Assembly (NCBI RefSeq): GCF_024979235.1
Contig: NZ_JANLCM010000001.1
Coordinates: 1,860,001 to 1,924,000, forward strand
Direction of reading: 5' to 3'
Origin: Herbiconiux aconitum
Lineage (GTDB): Bacteria; Actinomycetota; Actinomycetes; Actinomycetales; Microbacteriaceae
DNA length: 64,000 bases
Shown here: positions 36,677 through 45,333 of the stretch, in pieces
Position numbering within the stretch: the stretch's first letter is position 1
How the letters are laid out: every line of letters begins with the position of its first letter
The notes under the pieces: generated by a model
Told to the model about the DNA's origin: nothing
The model's database searches: none
The model's input: the letters and a program-made list of their open reading frames with translations, nothing else
Program-made: the position numbers and the translations under genes

Positions 36677-36751
36677 GACTACGTGAAGGTAGTCAGTCTA
36701 TCAGTGACTACAGATGGGTAGTCAAGGCTTTACGACTACCTTCGCGTAGTC
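36677..36751. promoter_or_regulatory. three HipB operators between hipB and the hydrolase gene
   Basis: GACTAC-N6-GTAGTC occurs three times with perfect arms: 36677-36694, 36706-36723 and 36734-36751. Centres are 29 and 28 bp apart, close to three helical turns minus two to three bases. Sites 1 and 2 flank the hipBA promoter; site 3 lies against the -35 position of the divergent hydrolase gene. Confidence 0.85.
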
Positions 36752-36779
36752 AATCGTAGCCAGGCAAAGCCCGGATCGA

Positions 36780-36785
36780 CAGAAT
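36780..36785 (+). promoter_or_regulatory. -10 box CAGAAT, leaderless start of hydrolase gene
   Basis: CAGAAT ends 6 nt before ATG 36792, the same arrangement as at 13718. Operator 3 of hipBA ends 28 nt before it. Confidence 0.5.
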
Positions 36786-36791
36786 GGCCGC

Positions 36792-38015
36792 ATGGTGAAA
36801 GCATCCGAGACCTTCGTCTCCGGGTTCTCGGCGAACCCCGACTACGACTTCGAGATCCGCTGCGTGCTGGGCCTGGCCTACGCCGGCGCCTCCGACACCG
36901 GCGAAGTGCTGGCCGCGGTGAGTGGCATCGGCAAAAACGAGCACGAGAAATGGTTCGCCGCCTGGGATGCGCTCGGAGACCGGATCGCTGCCATCGGCGA
37001 TGCCTCCTCCGACGCCAGCCACGACGAGAGCGCCGCCTCCGCCTACCTGCGCGCGTCGGCCTACTATGGCGTCGCGGTGAATGCCGTGTCGGCCCTCGAC
37101 TCGACCGATCAGCTGCTGCCGACCTTCACCAAGCAGCGCCGCGCGTGGGAGCGGTTCATCGGCACGACCTCGGTCGATGCCCGAAGCGTCGAGATCCCGT
37201 ATGAAGGCACCACGCTCCCCGGCTACTACTTCCGCAGTACCGCGCCCGGTGACACGCATCCGGTGCTCGTCGCGGTGAACGGGAGTGACGGGTCGCTCGC
37301 GGCGCTCTGGTCGAGCGCCGTCTCGGGGGCTTTGGCGCGCGGCTACGACGCGCTCGTCTTCGACGGCCCCGGTCAGCAGTCGATGCTGTTCGAACGCAAC
37401 ACCACCTTCCGGCCCGACTGGGAGGCCGTGCTCACCCCGGTGCTCGACTTCGTGCTCGGCCACGCGGGAGTGGATGCCGACCGCGTCGCCGTCTACGGCA
37501 TCAGCCAAGCCGGCTACTGGGTGCCCCGGGCTCTCGCGTTCGAACACCGCTTCGCCGCGGCGATCGTCGACCCGGGCGTGGTGGACGTCTCCACGTCATG
37601 GACGACGCACCTGCCGAACGGCCTGCTGAAACTCCTCGATGAGAAGGAGAACACGAAGTTCGATCGCGAGATGGCGCTCGGGCTGAAACTCTCGCCGGGC
37701 ACGGCGCGCACCTGGAACTTCCGCGCGCGACCGTACGGAAGTGGCGGCTACGCCGAGACGATCGAGGCGGTGCGGGCGTACACGGTGGTCGACGAGGCGA
37801 CCGCCATCACGACCCCTCTGCTCATCACCGAGCCCGAAGACGAGCAGTTCTGGCCAGGCCAGTCGCAGGAGCTCGCGGCGCTCACGCCCTCAGTCTCGAC
37901 GGTGGTGAAGTTCACCGCCGCGGAAGGCGCGAACTACCACTGCCAGCCGCTCGCCCGGGCTTTGACCGAGCAGCGCATGTTCGACTGGCTCGACGCCATC
38001 CTGAACCGCGCCTAG
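36792..38015 (+). CDS. alpha/beta hydrolase, FrsA/DHPON-hydrolase-like
   Basis: A 407-residue cytosolic alpha/beta hydrolase with a helical N-terminal domain of about 130 residues, as in 2,6-dihydroxypseudo-oxynicotine hydrolase and FrsA-like proteins. The core starts VEIPYEGTTLPGYYF; the oxyanion Asn-Gly is in VNGSDGS; nucleophile Ser238 is in YGISQAGYW; the acid is probably in LLITEPEDEQFW and the His in ANYHCQ. Substrate unknown; such enzymes cleave esters or C-C bonds. It is divergent from hipBA and its stop overlaps the murR stop by 3 nt on the other strand. Confidence 0.8.
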   Translation: MVKASETFVSGFSANPDYDFEIRCVLGLAYAGASDTGEVLAAVSGIGKNEHEKWFAAWDALGDRIAAIGDASSDASHDESAASAYLRASAYYGVAVNAVSALDSTDQLLPTFTKQRRAWERFIGTTSVDARSVEIPYEGTTLPGYYFRSTAPGDTHPVLVAVNGSDGSLAALWSSAVSGALARGYDALVFDGPGQQSMLFERNTTFRPDWEAVLTPVLDFVLGHAGVDADRVAVYGISQAGYWVPRALAFEHRFAAAIVDPGVVDVSTSWTTHLPNGLLKLLDEKENTKFDREMALGLKLSPGTARTWNFRARPYGSGGYAETIEAVRAYTVVDEATAITTPLLITEPEDEQFWPGQSQELAALTPSVSTVVKFTAAEGANYHCQPLARALTEQRMFDWLDAILNRA

Positions 38016-38881
38016 TACCTCAGGCGGTGGTTCTGCACGGCGTCGTAGGTGAGGCGGAGGGACTCGTTGGCCTGCTCGTAGCTGCCCTGCAAGAGCCGCA
38101 CGGTCAGGAAGTCGACGAGCGCGAGCTGGGCGATGCGGCTCGACATCGCGCCCGAGCGGTAGCGGCTCTCGCGCGAACTCGTGGTGAGCACCAGGTCGGC
38201 GAGGAGGCCGAGCGGCGATTCGGGGAAGTTCGTGATGGCCACCGTGATCGCGCCCGCGCGGCGCGCCACCGTGAGCATGTCGTTGACCTCGACCGAGAGG
38301 CCCGAGTGCGAGATCGCGATCGCCACGTTCCCCGGCCGGGTGAGCGCCACCGAGGTGAGAGCGAGGTGCGGGTCGACCCAGGAGTACGAACTCATCCCGA
38401 TCCGGTGCAGTTTCTGCTGCAGATCCTGAGCGGTCAGGCCGCTCGACCCGACGCCGAAGATGTCGATGCGCGCCGCGTCGCGGATGGCGGCGACCACCGC
38501 GTCGAGCGCCTCCAGATCGAGCGCGCGCGCGGTCTCCTCCACGGCCCGGGCCTCCTGATAGGCGACCTTCATCACGACGTCGTGAGCGCTGTCATCCGGC
38601 CCGATGTCGGCATCCGAGACCCGGAACTGGTCGCGGGAAGCCTCCTCCAGGGTGATCGCCGACGCGATCGCCATCCGGAACGGCTTGTAGCCGCTGAAAC
38701 CCACCGATTGGCACAGTCGCGCCACGCTCGCCTGTGAGACGTCACAGAGCTCGGCCAGCTGGTTGATGGTGGAGTCGACCACGATCGAGGGTTGCTCGAG
38801 CACCCGATCCGCGATGCGGCGTTCGGCTTTGCTCAGCGCCGGCAGCCGTTGGCGGAGGGCCATGAAGACATCAGTGGACAT
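38012..38881 (-). CDS. murR: MurR/RpiR family transcriptional regulator
   Basis: A 289-residue regulator: N-terminal HTH_6 domain (LPALSKAERRIADRVLEQ, then STINQLAELCDVSQASVARLCQSVGFSGYKPF) and a C-terminal SIS sugar-phosphate domain (IDIFGVGSSGLTAQDLQQKLHRIG, AIAISHSGLSVEVND). With murQ and a BadF kinase nearby, the natural ligand guess is MurNAc-6-P. It follows the serine hydrolase gene by 2 nt with GGAGGAA as ribosome binding site. The symbol is by context; other RpiR roles are not excluded. Confidence 0.88.
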   Translation of the reverse strand: MSTDVFMALRQRLPALSKAERRIADRVLEQPSIVVDSTINQLAELCDVSQASVARLCQSVGFSGYKPFRMAIASAITLEEASRDQFRVSDADIGPDDSAHDVVMKVAYQEARAVEETARALDLEALDAVVAAIRDAARIDIFGVGSSGLTAQDLQQKLHRIGMSSYSWVDPHLALTSVALTRPGNVAIAISHSGLSVEVNDMLTVARRAGAITVAITNFPESPLGLLADLVLTTSSRESRYRSGAMSSRIAQLALVDFLTVRLLQGSYEQANESLRLTYDAVQNHRLRY

Positions 38882-38883
38882 CC

Positions 38884-39978
38884 CTATTCCTCCAGACGGA
38901 CGACAGCGTCGGCCACGCGGAGCCGGAGATCCCGGATGTCCGAGCGATGCCGAGTCGGATGGACCCGATTGGTCAGAAATACTACCGAACGCCGACCCCC
39001 TGGCTCGACGATGAGGCTCGTGCCGGTGAAACCCGTGTGCCCGATCGCGCCGAGTGCCGCGAGCGGTCCCATCCAGTCGGCGTCTCCGACCCGTGATCCG
39101 AGGGCCTGGCCGTAGGCCGGCCGCTGGTCGGTGGCGAGACCGAGATCGTCGAGCCGGTTGGTCGTCATGGCCGCCGCCGCCCACTCCGGCAGCACCTGCC
39201 GGCCCTGGTGCCGACCACCGTTCCGCAGCATTTCGCCGAAGACGAGAAGATCGGATGCGCTGCCGAACAGACCCGCGTTGCCGGTCACCCCGCCGAGTGC
39301 CCAGGCTGTCTCGTCGTGCACCTCGCCGTGCACGAGACCGCGGTCGGGCACCGACTGGTATTCGGTCGCGGCGATCCGGCCACGCAGCTCGGCACCGGGG
39401 GTGAACATCGTGTCGTGGAGACCGAGCGGCTCGAGCAGGGTGCGTGCGATCACGGCATCCAGCCGCTCGCCGCTCAGGCTCTCGGCCAGGAGACCCGCCC
39501 AGAGGTAGCTCACGCAGGAGTAGCGATGCACGCTGCCGGCCTGGTCGCCAGGCTGCCCCGAACGGAATCGCGCCCAGGGCGACTGGCCGGAGCGGGGGTC
39601 GGTCCACTCGGCCGGCCACCCGGCCGTGTGGCTCAGCAGCTGCTCGGCGGTGACCGCGGAGAGGCCGTCGACGCGGTACTCGTCGATCGCATCCGCGACC
39701 CGGAATCCCGGGCCGAGGCCCTGCTCGTCGAGCACCGTGAGCAGGGCGGCGGCGGTGAAGAGTTTCGTGATCGACGCGAGGTCGAAGAGGGTGTCGACGG
39801 ATGCCGGCGTGTTCGCGAATTCGTGCGGTGAGCCGCGGTCGTCGGCGGCCCGGGCGAGGGTGCCTCGTGCCTCGGAGACGAGGAGTCGTCCGCCGGAGGA
39901 CACCAGTACCACGGCGGCCGAGCACGCCGGCGATTCACCACTCGTCGCTTCGTCGAGGAGGCGTGCGATCTCATTCAC
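38884..39978 (-). CDS. serine hydrolase of the beta-lactamase/AmiE-like family
   Basis: A 364-residue class C beta-lactamase-fold hydrolase with S69-I-T-K72 as the SxxK motif, YSCVSY as the tyrosine motif and HTGFTG as the third motif. There is no signal peptide: the protein starts NEIARLLDEATSG and runs straight into the fold, so it should be cytosolic. In Bacillus, a related serine hydrolase (YbbE/AmiE) is encoded beside murQ, murR and nagZ in the muropeptide-use operon and is exported. Here the first gene of a two-gene unit with murR, divergent from murQ. GTG 39978; an AACAAT box ends 6 nt upstream. Confidence 0.82.
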   Translation of the reverse strand: MNEIARLLDEATSGESPACSAAVVLVSSGGRLLVSEARGTLARAADDRGSPHEFANTPASVDTLFDLASITKLFTAAALLTVLDEQGLGPGFRVADAIDEYRVDGLSAVTAEQLLSHTAGWPAEWTDPRSGQSPWARFRSGQPGDQAGSVHRYSCVSYLWAGLLAESLSGERLDAVIARTLLEPLGLHDTMFTPGAELRGRIAATEYQSVPDRGLVHGEVHDETAWALGGVTGNAGLFGSASDLLVFGEMLRNGGRHQGRQVLPEWAAAAMTTNRLDDLGLATDQRPAYGQALGSRVGDADWMGPLAALGAIGHTGFTGTSLIVEPGGRRSVVFLTNRVHPTRHRSDIRDLRLRVADAVVRLEE

Positions 39979-39989
39979 AGACCGATTGT

Positions 39990-40049
39990 TTCACGGAGAT
40001 GAAGAAAATCCACACCCGCTTGACGAATCATGGGGTTTTGTTACAAGAT
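39990..40049 (+). promoter_or_regulatory. divergent promoter region of murQ and the hydrolase-murR unit
   Basis: TTGACG (40020-40025) followed after 16 nt by TACAAG (40042-40047) is a plausible murQ promoter. TTTCA at 39990-39994 with TGAAG at 40000-40004 is an imperfect inverted repeat of the TTTCA/TGAAA type used by RpiR regulators, so it is a candidate MurR site. Both are inferred. Confidence 0.4.
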
Positions 40050-40105
40050 GCTCGATGACGCCGGAGCGCAGAGCGCCCGGGCGAACGAAACGGAGAGCGA
40101 CAACG

Positions 40106-41050
40106 ATGGCGATGCACCACCCCGCACTCGATCCCCTTCTCGAGGGAGACGTGTACGTGCCCGAGACGGAACGGCGGCTCCCCGAGTCGCTCGAGCTCGA
40201 TTCGCTGTCGACCACCGAGATCCTCGCCCTGCTGGCCTCGCAGGACCGCGTGGCCGTCGACGCGGTGGCCGCCGTCGCGCCGCAGCTCGCCGCCCTCGTC
40301 GACATCGCCGTCAGCTGCGTGCTGCGCGGAGGATCGGTGCACTACTTCGGTGCCGGCACCTCGGGCCGCCTGGCGGTGCTCGACGCCGCCGAGCTGCTTC
40401 CGACGTTCAACATCGAACCCGGCGTCGTCGTCGCGCACATGGCGGGCGGCCCGCGCGCTCTCGTGCACGCCGTCGAGAACGCCGAAGACTCGGTCGAGGA
40501 CGGCCGACGTGAAGCCGCCACCCTCGGACCGGACGACGTCGCGATCGGCCTCACCGCATCCGGAAACACCCCCTTCGTCGGTGGCGCGCTCGAGCGTGCC
40601 CGGGAACTCGGCGCGCACTCGGCGCTCATCTCCTGCAACCCGCGTGCCTCGCTCGCCGCCCTCGCCGACAGCGACATCGTGCTGCGCACCGGGGCCGAGG
40701 TCGTGACCGGTTCGACGAGACTCAAGGCGGGCACCGCCGAGAAGCTGGCGCTGAACGGGTTCTCGACCGCGCTGATGGTGGCCCTCGGCCGCACCTGGTC
40801 GAACCTGATGGTCTCGGTCGTCGCCACCAATGAGAAGCTCCGCCGCCGCACGCTGCGTATCCTCATGCAGTCGGCCGGTGTCTCGCAGAGTGAAGGCACC
40901 GAGTTGCTGACCCGGGCCGACGGCGATCTCAAAGTCGCCATCGTGACCGCCGTGGCCGCCGTTCCGGTCGATCGGGCGCAGGCCGCCCTGGCCGGTGCGA
41001 ACGGTTCGGTGCGCGCAGCGCTGACCGCGCTCGAGCATCCCGCGGCCTGA
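40106..41050 (+). CDS. murQ: N-acetylmuramic acid 6-phosphate etherase
   Basis: Cleaves the lactyl ether of MurNAc-6-P to give GlcNAc-6-P and D-lactate; cytosolic. The 314-residue SIS-domain protein has SVHYFGAGTSGRLAVLDA with the sugar-phosphate loop, then A-S-G-N-T-P-F-V, and GAEVVTGSTRLKAGTAEKLALN, all MurQ signatures including the catalytic Glu positions. ATG 40106 has GGAGAG 8 nt upstream; ATG 40051 is possible but adds an Arg-rich stretch. Product GlcNAc-6-P feeds NagA (25858) and either NagB. Confidence 0.94.
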   Translation: MAMHHPALDPLLEGDVYVPETERRLPESLELDSLSTTEILALLASQDRVAVDAVAAVAPQLAALVDIAVSCVLRGGSVHYFGAGTSGRLAVLDAAELLPTFNIEPGVVVAHMAGGPRALVHAVENAEDSVEDGRREAATLGPDDVAIGLTASGNTPFVGGALERARELGAHSALISCNPRASLAALADSDIVLRTGAEVVTGSTRLKAGTAEKLALNGFSTALMVALGRTWSNLMVSVVATNEKLRRRTLRILMQSAGVSQSEGTELLTRADGDLKVAIVTAVAAVPVDRAQAALAGANGSVRAALTALEHPAA

Positions 41051-41102
41051 CCCCCTAGCTGTCCCACCCCACCGAGTACCACCAATCAGAAGGAGAACAT
41101 CC

Positions 41103-42392
41103 ATGATGCGCAGAGCACTCTCGCTCGCAGCGGGCGTCGCCGGCGTCGCGCTGCTGCTGGGCGGATGCGCCCCCTCGGCGCCCGTCAACGAGACGGCGGC
41201 TTCCAGCGACGACGACGTCACGCTGAAGGTCTGGTCGTGGCGCACCGAGGACATCGATGCGTACAACACGATCTTCGACGTCTTCGAGAAGGAACACCCC
41301 GGCATCACTGTCGACTTCGAGGCGTTCCAGAACACGGAGTACAACCAGATCCTCACCACCGGCCTCGCCGGCAGCGACGGCCCTGACGTGCCGATGGTGC
41401 GCGCGTACGGACAGCTGCAGCCGAACATCGAGGCGGGTCAGCTCGACCCGATCGACGACATCGTCGACGGGCTCGACGACATCGCACCGAGCGTTCTCGC
41501 CGGGGCGAAGGGCAAGGAAGACGGCAAGACCTACGCCGTGCCGCTCGCCACCCAGACGCTGCAGATGTTCTACAACAAAGACATCTTCAAGGACAACGGC
41601 CTCGAGGTGCCCACCACCTGGCAGGAGTTCATCGACCTGAACGACACCCTCGTCGAGAAGGGCATCACCCCGATGGCCCTCGGCGTGAAAGACGACTGGA
41701 TGATGCCGATCTTCGCCGACATCGTGGGTTCGGCCCGCTACGGCGGCAGCGCTTTCGAGGGCGAGGTGCTCGATGGCACCAAGACGTTCGAAGACCCCGA
41801 CTACGTGGCGTCGCTGCAGATCGTGGCCGACATGAAGAAGTACCTCACCCCGGATGTCGTGGGCGTGAGCTACACCGACAGCCAGGTGCAGTTCACCTCC
41901 GGCCAGGCGGCGCAGTTCCCGGGCGGATCGTTCGAGATCTCCACCTTCGCCACCCAGGCTCCCGACATGAACCTCGGCTCCTACCAGGTGCCGCTGCCCC
42001 CGGATGCGGTCTCCACCACCCCGGTCAGCCCCGCCTACGCCGACGGCAACTTCGCCATCAACTCGAAGTCGAAGAACAAGGAGGCCGCCGCTGAGCTGCT
42101 GAACTGGCTCGCGACGCCCGAGTTCGGCCAGCTGGTCGCCGACGACCTCAACCAGTTCTCCGCGATCCCCGGTGTGACCTACTCCAACGAGGTCATGCAG
42201 GAGGCGTGGGACAACTACCAGAAGGGTCAGGCGCCCTACCTGCTGCTCGTCGACTTCCGCTACGGCGACCCGCTCGGAACCGCTGTGCTCGGCCCGCAGA
42301 TCCAGAAGATCTTCATGGGCGAGCAGGATGCCGCAGGAGCAGCCAAAGCGCTCCAGGACGGTATCTCGCAGTGGTTCACGCCCACCCCGTAA
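41103..42392 (+). CDS. sugar ABC transporter substrate-binding lipoprotein (MurNAc candidate)
   Basis: A 429-residue family 1 binding protein: signal peptide with lipobox L-G-G-C (Cys near residue 22), mature part VTLKVWSWRTEDIDAYN, then GPDVPMVRAYGQLQ in the hinge region and a long carbohydrate-binding lobe. It starts 52 nt after murQ behind an AGAAGGAG ribosome binding site, so it is likely in the same unit. The neighbours point to MurNAc or anhydro-MurNAc/GlcNAc-MurNAc as cargo; no such binding protein can be recognised from sequence alone. Confidence 0.87.
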   Translation: MMRRALSLAAGVAGVALLLGGCAPSAPVNETAASSDDDVTLKVWSWRTEDIDAYNTIFDVFEKEHPGITVDFEAFQNTEYNQILTTGLAGSDGPDVPMVRAYGQLQPNIEAGQLDPIDDIVDGLDDIAPSVLAGAKGKEDGKTYAVPLATQTLQMFYNKDIFKDNGLEVPTTWQEFIDLNDTLVEKGITPMALGVKDDWMMPIFADIVGSARYGGSAFEGEVLDGTKTFEDPDYVASLQIVADMKKYLTPDVVGVSYTDSQVQFTSGQAAQFPGGSFEISTFATQAPDMNLGSYQVPLPPDAVSTTPVSPAYADGNFAINSKSKNKEAAAELLNWLATPEFGQLVADDLNQFSAIPGVTYSNEVMQEAWDNYQKGQAPYLLLVDFRYGDPLGTAVLGPQIQKIFMGEQDAAGAAKALQDGISQWFTPTP

Positions 42393-42433
42393 TCCCAACG
42401 CACCCGAGCACGAGCACCTGAGGAACGAAGACC

Positions 42434-43375
42434 ATGCCTGTCACGAATTCACGCCGGAGCCGGAACACCGGCATCACCCTGTCGCGGCGTGCGGGCATGG
42501 TCTTCGTTCTGCCCGCGCTCATCCTGTTCGTCATCTTCATCCTGTATCCCCTCATCACGGCGCTCAGCTACTCGCTGTTCGACTGGACGGGGATCGTGCG
42601 CGGTGACTTCTCCGTGTTCGACAACTACGTGACGATCTTCACGCAACTGCCCTACAAAGACGCGATACCGAACGCGTTCGTGCACAACATCCTGCTGTTC
42701 GTCGGTGCGATGGTGTTCCAGAACACCATCGGCCTCGGGCTGGCGGTGCTGCTGCACCGGGTGCGCCGCTTCAAGCGGTTCTTCCAGACCGTGTACACAC
42801 TGCCCTACCTGGTGTCGCCGCTCGTGGTGGGCTACCTCTGGTCGCTCATGCTGTCGCCGCTGTTCGGCCCGGTCAACGCCGTGCTGAAGGGCATCGGCTT
42901 GGATGCGCTCGCGCAGCCCTGGCTCGGCAACCCGACCACCGCGATCTGGGTCGTCGTGTTCGTCACTGCCTGGCAGTGGGTCGGCTTCCCGGTGCTCCTC
43001 TACGGGGCGGCGCTCGGCGGCATCCCGGACGAGATCGACGAAGCCGCATCGCTCGACGGCGCCACGCCGTGGCAGCGCTTCCGCGACATCACGGGCCCGC
43101 TGCTCCTCCCGGCCATCGGCACGGTGAGCGTGCTCACCTTCATCGGTGCCATGGAGGCCTTCGCCATCCCGTACGCCCTCGGCGGATCGGCGGGCAACCC
43201 GGCCGGCGCCACCGATGTGCTCAGCCTGTTGTTCTATCGCACGGCCTTCGAGTCGGGCTCGTCGAACGCCATCGGCACCTCCTCGGCGATCGCCACCCTG
43301 TTGTTCCTGTTCATCTTCGGAGTCGCCCTCCTCATGACCTGGCTGATGCGCCGCGCGGAAAGAAGGCTCTACTGA
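42434..43375 (+). CDS. sugar ABC transporter permease (MalF-like), second system
   Basis: A 313-residue CUT1 permease, six helices, EAA loop EIDEAASLDGATPWQRFRDIT. It differs clearly from the permease at 30057, so the two transport systems are not a recent duplication. Its stop overlaps the next ATG by one base (TGATG). As in the first system no ATPase gene is present. Confidence 0.9.
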   Translation: MPVTNSRRSRNTGITLSRRAGMVFVLPALILFVIFILYPLITALSYSLFDWTGIVRGDFSVFDNYVTIFTQLPYKDAIPNAFVHNILLFVGAMVFQNTIGLGLAVLLHRVRRFKRFFQTVYTLPYLVSPLVVGYLWSLMLSPLFGPVNAVLKGIGLDALAQPWLGNPTTAIWVVVFVTAWQWVGFPVLLYGAALGGIPDEIDEAASLDGATPWQRFRDITGPLLLPAIGTVSVLTFIGAMEAFAIPYALGGSAGNPAGATDVLSLLFYRTAFESGSSNAIGTSSAIATLLFLFIFGVALLMTWLMRRAERRLY

Positions 43376-44274
43376 TGAGCGCCACCACCACCTCCACCCG
43401 GGCCTCGCGGGCGCGGGCCGCGAAGGCGTCTCGCGCCGCCCGGCTGCCCGGTCAGCGTCTCACGCTCGGCTCGTTCCTCGGCTCCGGCTTCCTCTGGCTC
43501 TACGCGCTGATCGCCATCGCGCCGCTCGTGCTGATGGTGCTGAACAGTTTCCGCACCATGCCCGAGATGGCCAAGAGCCCCCTCGGGTTGCCACTGCAGC
43601 CCACGCTCACGAGCTACCAGAAGGCCTGGATCACCGCCGACTTCCAGACCTACTTCTTCAACTCGATCTTCGTGACCGTGGCCTCGGTGCTGCTCTCGAC
43701 CGCGGTCTCGCTGCTCGCGGCGTATGCCTTCTCCCGCACGAAATCGCGCATCTTCACGCTGCTGGAGGGCACCTTCCTTTCGGGCCTGATGCTGCCGGTC
43801 TATCTCGCCATCCTCCCCTTGTTCTTCCTGCTCGACAGCCTCGGCATGGTGAGCAACCTGTGGAGCCTGATCCTCGTCTACGCGGCCCTCGGCATCCCGT
43901 TCTCCACCTTCGTGCTCACCGGCTTCTTCCGGCAGCTGCCGATCGAGCTCGACGAGGCCGCGAAACTCGACGGCGCCGGGTCGTTCACCACGTTCCTGCG
44001 GGTGCACCTGCCGCTCGTGCGGCCGGCGATCGCCACCGTGATCGTCTTCCGTTTCGTGCCGGTGTGGAACGACTTCTTCTACCCGCTCATCCTCATCCGC
44101 GATCAGAAGGCCTACACTCTGCCGGTGGGCATCACGCGCTTCTTCGGCGAATACCAGACCGACTGGGCCACCCTGTTCGCCGGGCTCACGCTCGCCACGA
44201 TCCCCTTGGTCGTGCTGTTCCTGCTCGCCACGAAGCAGATCGTCTCCGGACTCACCGCGGGCATGAGCAAGTGA
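43375..44274 (+). CDS. sugar ABC transporter permease (MalG-like), second system
   Basis: A 299-residue permease with an N-terminal Thr/Arg/Ala-rich stretch of about 30 residues, six helices, and the EAA loop ELDEAAKLDGAGSFTTFLRVHLP. It pairs with the preceding permease. The ATG shares one base with the previous stop. Its TGA overlaps the GTG of the BadF-type kinase gene. Confidence 0.91.
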   Translation: MSATTTSTRASRARAAKASRAARLPGQRLTLGSFLGSGFLWLYALIAIAPLVLMVLNSFRTMPEMAKSPLGLPLQPTLTSYQKAWITADFQTYFFNSIFVTVASVLLSTAVSLLAAYAFSRTKSRIFTLLEGTFLSGLMLPVYLAILPLFFLLDSLGMVSNLWSLILVYAALGIPFSTFVLTGFFRQLPIELDEAAKLDGAGSFTTFLRVHLPLVRPAIATVIVFRFVPVWNDFFYPLILIRDQKAYTLPVGITRFFGEYQTDWATLFAGLTLATIPLVVLFLLATKQIVSGLTAGMSK

Positions 44275-45326
44275 GCTCCGACGCCGGCTGGGTGCTCGGC
44301 CTCGACATCGGGGGCAGCGGCAGCCGGATCGCTCTGGCCGCGGGCGGCGCGGACTCCGGCCACGCGGGAGGGATGCGCGTGGTGCACGGGTCGCGCGTCG
44401 GGATCGCTTCCCGGGGGAGCAGCATCCCGGAGGTCGTCGACGACCTCCTCGATCGCGCCGCGGCGGAATGGCCGGAGGAGTGGGCTGCCGTCGGCGCCAT
44501 CGCTGTCGGCGCGACCGGAGCGTTCACACTGATCGACGACCCCCACGAGGTGGTGCGCGCGATCGCCGCTCGCCGATCCGGGGCCGTCGCCGCGCTCGCC
44601 ACGGATGCCGTCACCGCGCACCTCGGCGCCCTCGCCGGCTCCCCGGGAGCAGTGGTGGCCGTCGGCACCGGGTCGGTCGCGCTCGGCACCGATCTGGGTT
44701 CGGTCTGGCGTCGGGTCGACGGATGGGGGCACCTCCTCGGCGATCGGGGCGCCGGTTCTTGGATCGGCCGCGAAGGCCTCGAGGCCGCGATGCGACAGCG
44801 CGACGGGGTCGCCACCGACTCCTCTGCGCTCCTCGCCGCCGCGATCGAGTCGTTCGGGGCGCCGGAGACCTGGCCCGCCCAGCTCTACACGCGCAACGAC
44901 CGCGCCGGGGTGCTGGGGTCGTTCGCGGGTCGCGTCGACGCCCTCGCGGCAGTGGGCGATGCCGCTGCTGTGCGCATCATGACGGCGGCGGGCCGAGAGG
45001 TGGCCCGCACGCTCGTCGCGGCCCTCGACCCGCGGCTCCCGCGGATCGCCTCGGCGGTGGGCGGTGTCTTCGCGGCACCGGCGGTACCCGCCGCATCCGC
45101 TCCACCTCCCGCATCCGTCTCCGGCGGTGCCGTCGCGGCACCTCGCGGGTCGTCGGGAGCGTTCACCGACGCCTTCACGGCGGCGGTGGGGGAGGCGCAC
45201 CCGCCGATCGAACTGCGCCCTCCGGCCGGCACGCCGCTCGACGGCGCCATCCGTCTGGCCCGCCTGCTCACCAGCGCCAACCCACCAGCGGGTCACCCTG
45301 AGCACCTCTGGCTCACCACCCCCTGA
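44271..45326 (+). CDS. BadF/BcrA-type ATPase, putative amino-sugar kinase
   Basis: A 351-residue member of the BadF/BadG/BcrA/BcrD actin-like ATPase family: GLDIGGSGSRIAL phosphate loop, AVGATGAFTL, the second phosphate motif VVAVGTGSVALG, and GGWGHLLGDRGAGSWIGREGL-like segment. The family includes human GlcNAc kinase and the clostridial MurK, which phosphorylates MurNAc and GlcNAc. Placed between a transporter and murQ, MurNAc kinase is the natural inference: it would make the MurQ substrate. An Ala/Pro/Ser-rich insertion (about 265-300) interrupts the C-terminal lobe. GTG overlaps the permease stop. Confidence 0.8.
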   Translation: MSSDAGWVLGLDIGGSGSRIALAAGGADSGHAGGMRVVHGSRVGIASRGSSIPEVVDDLLDRAAAEWPEEWAAVGAIAVGATGAFTLIDDPHEVVRAIAARRSGAVAALATDAVTAHLGALAGSPGAVVAVGTGSVALGTDLGSVWRRVDGWGHLLGDRGAGSWIGREGLEAAMRQRDGVATDSSALLAAAIESFGAPETWPAQLYTRNDRAGVLGSFAGRVDALAAVGDAAAVRIMTAAGREVARTLVAALDPRLPRIASAVGGVFAAPAVPAASAPPPASVSGGAVAAPRGSSGAFTDAFTAAVGEAHPPIELRPPAGTPLDGAIRLARLLTSANPPAGHPEHLWLTTP

Positions 45327-45333
45327 ACCCTCC

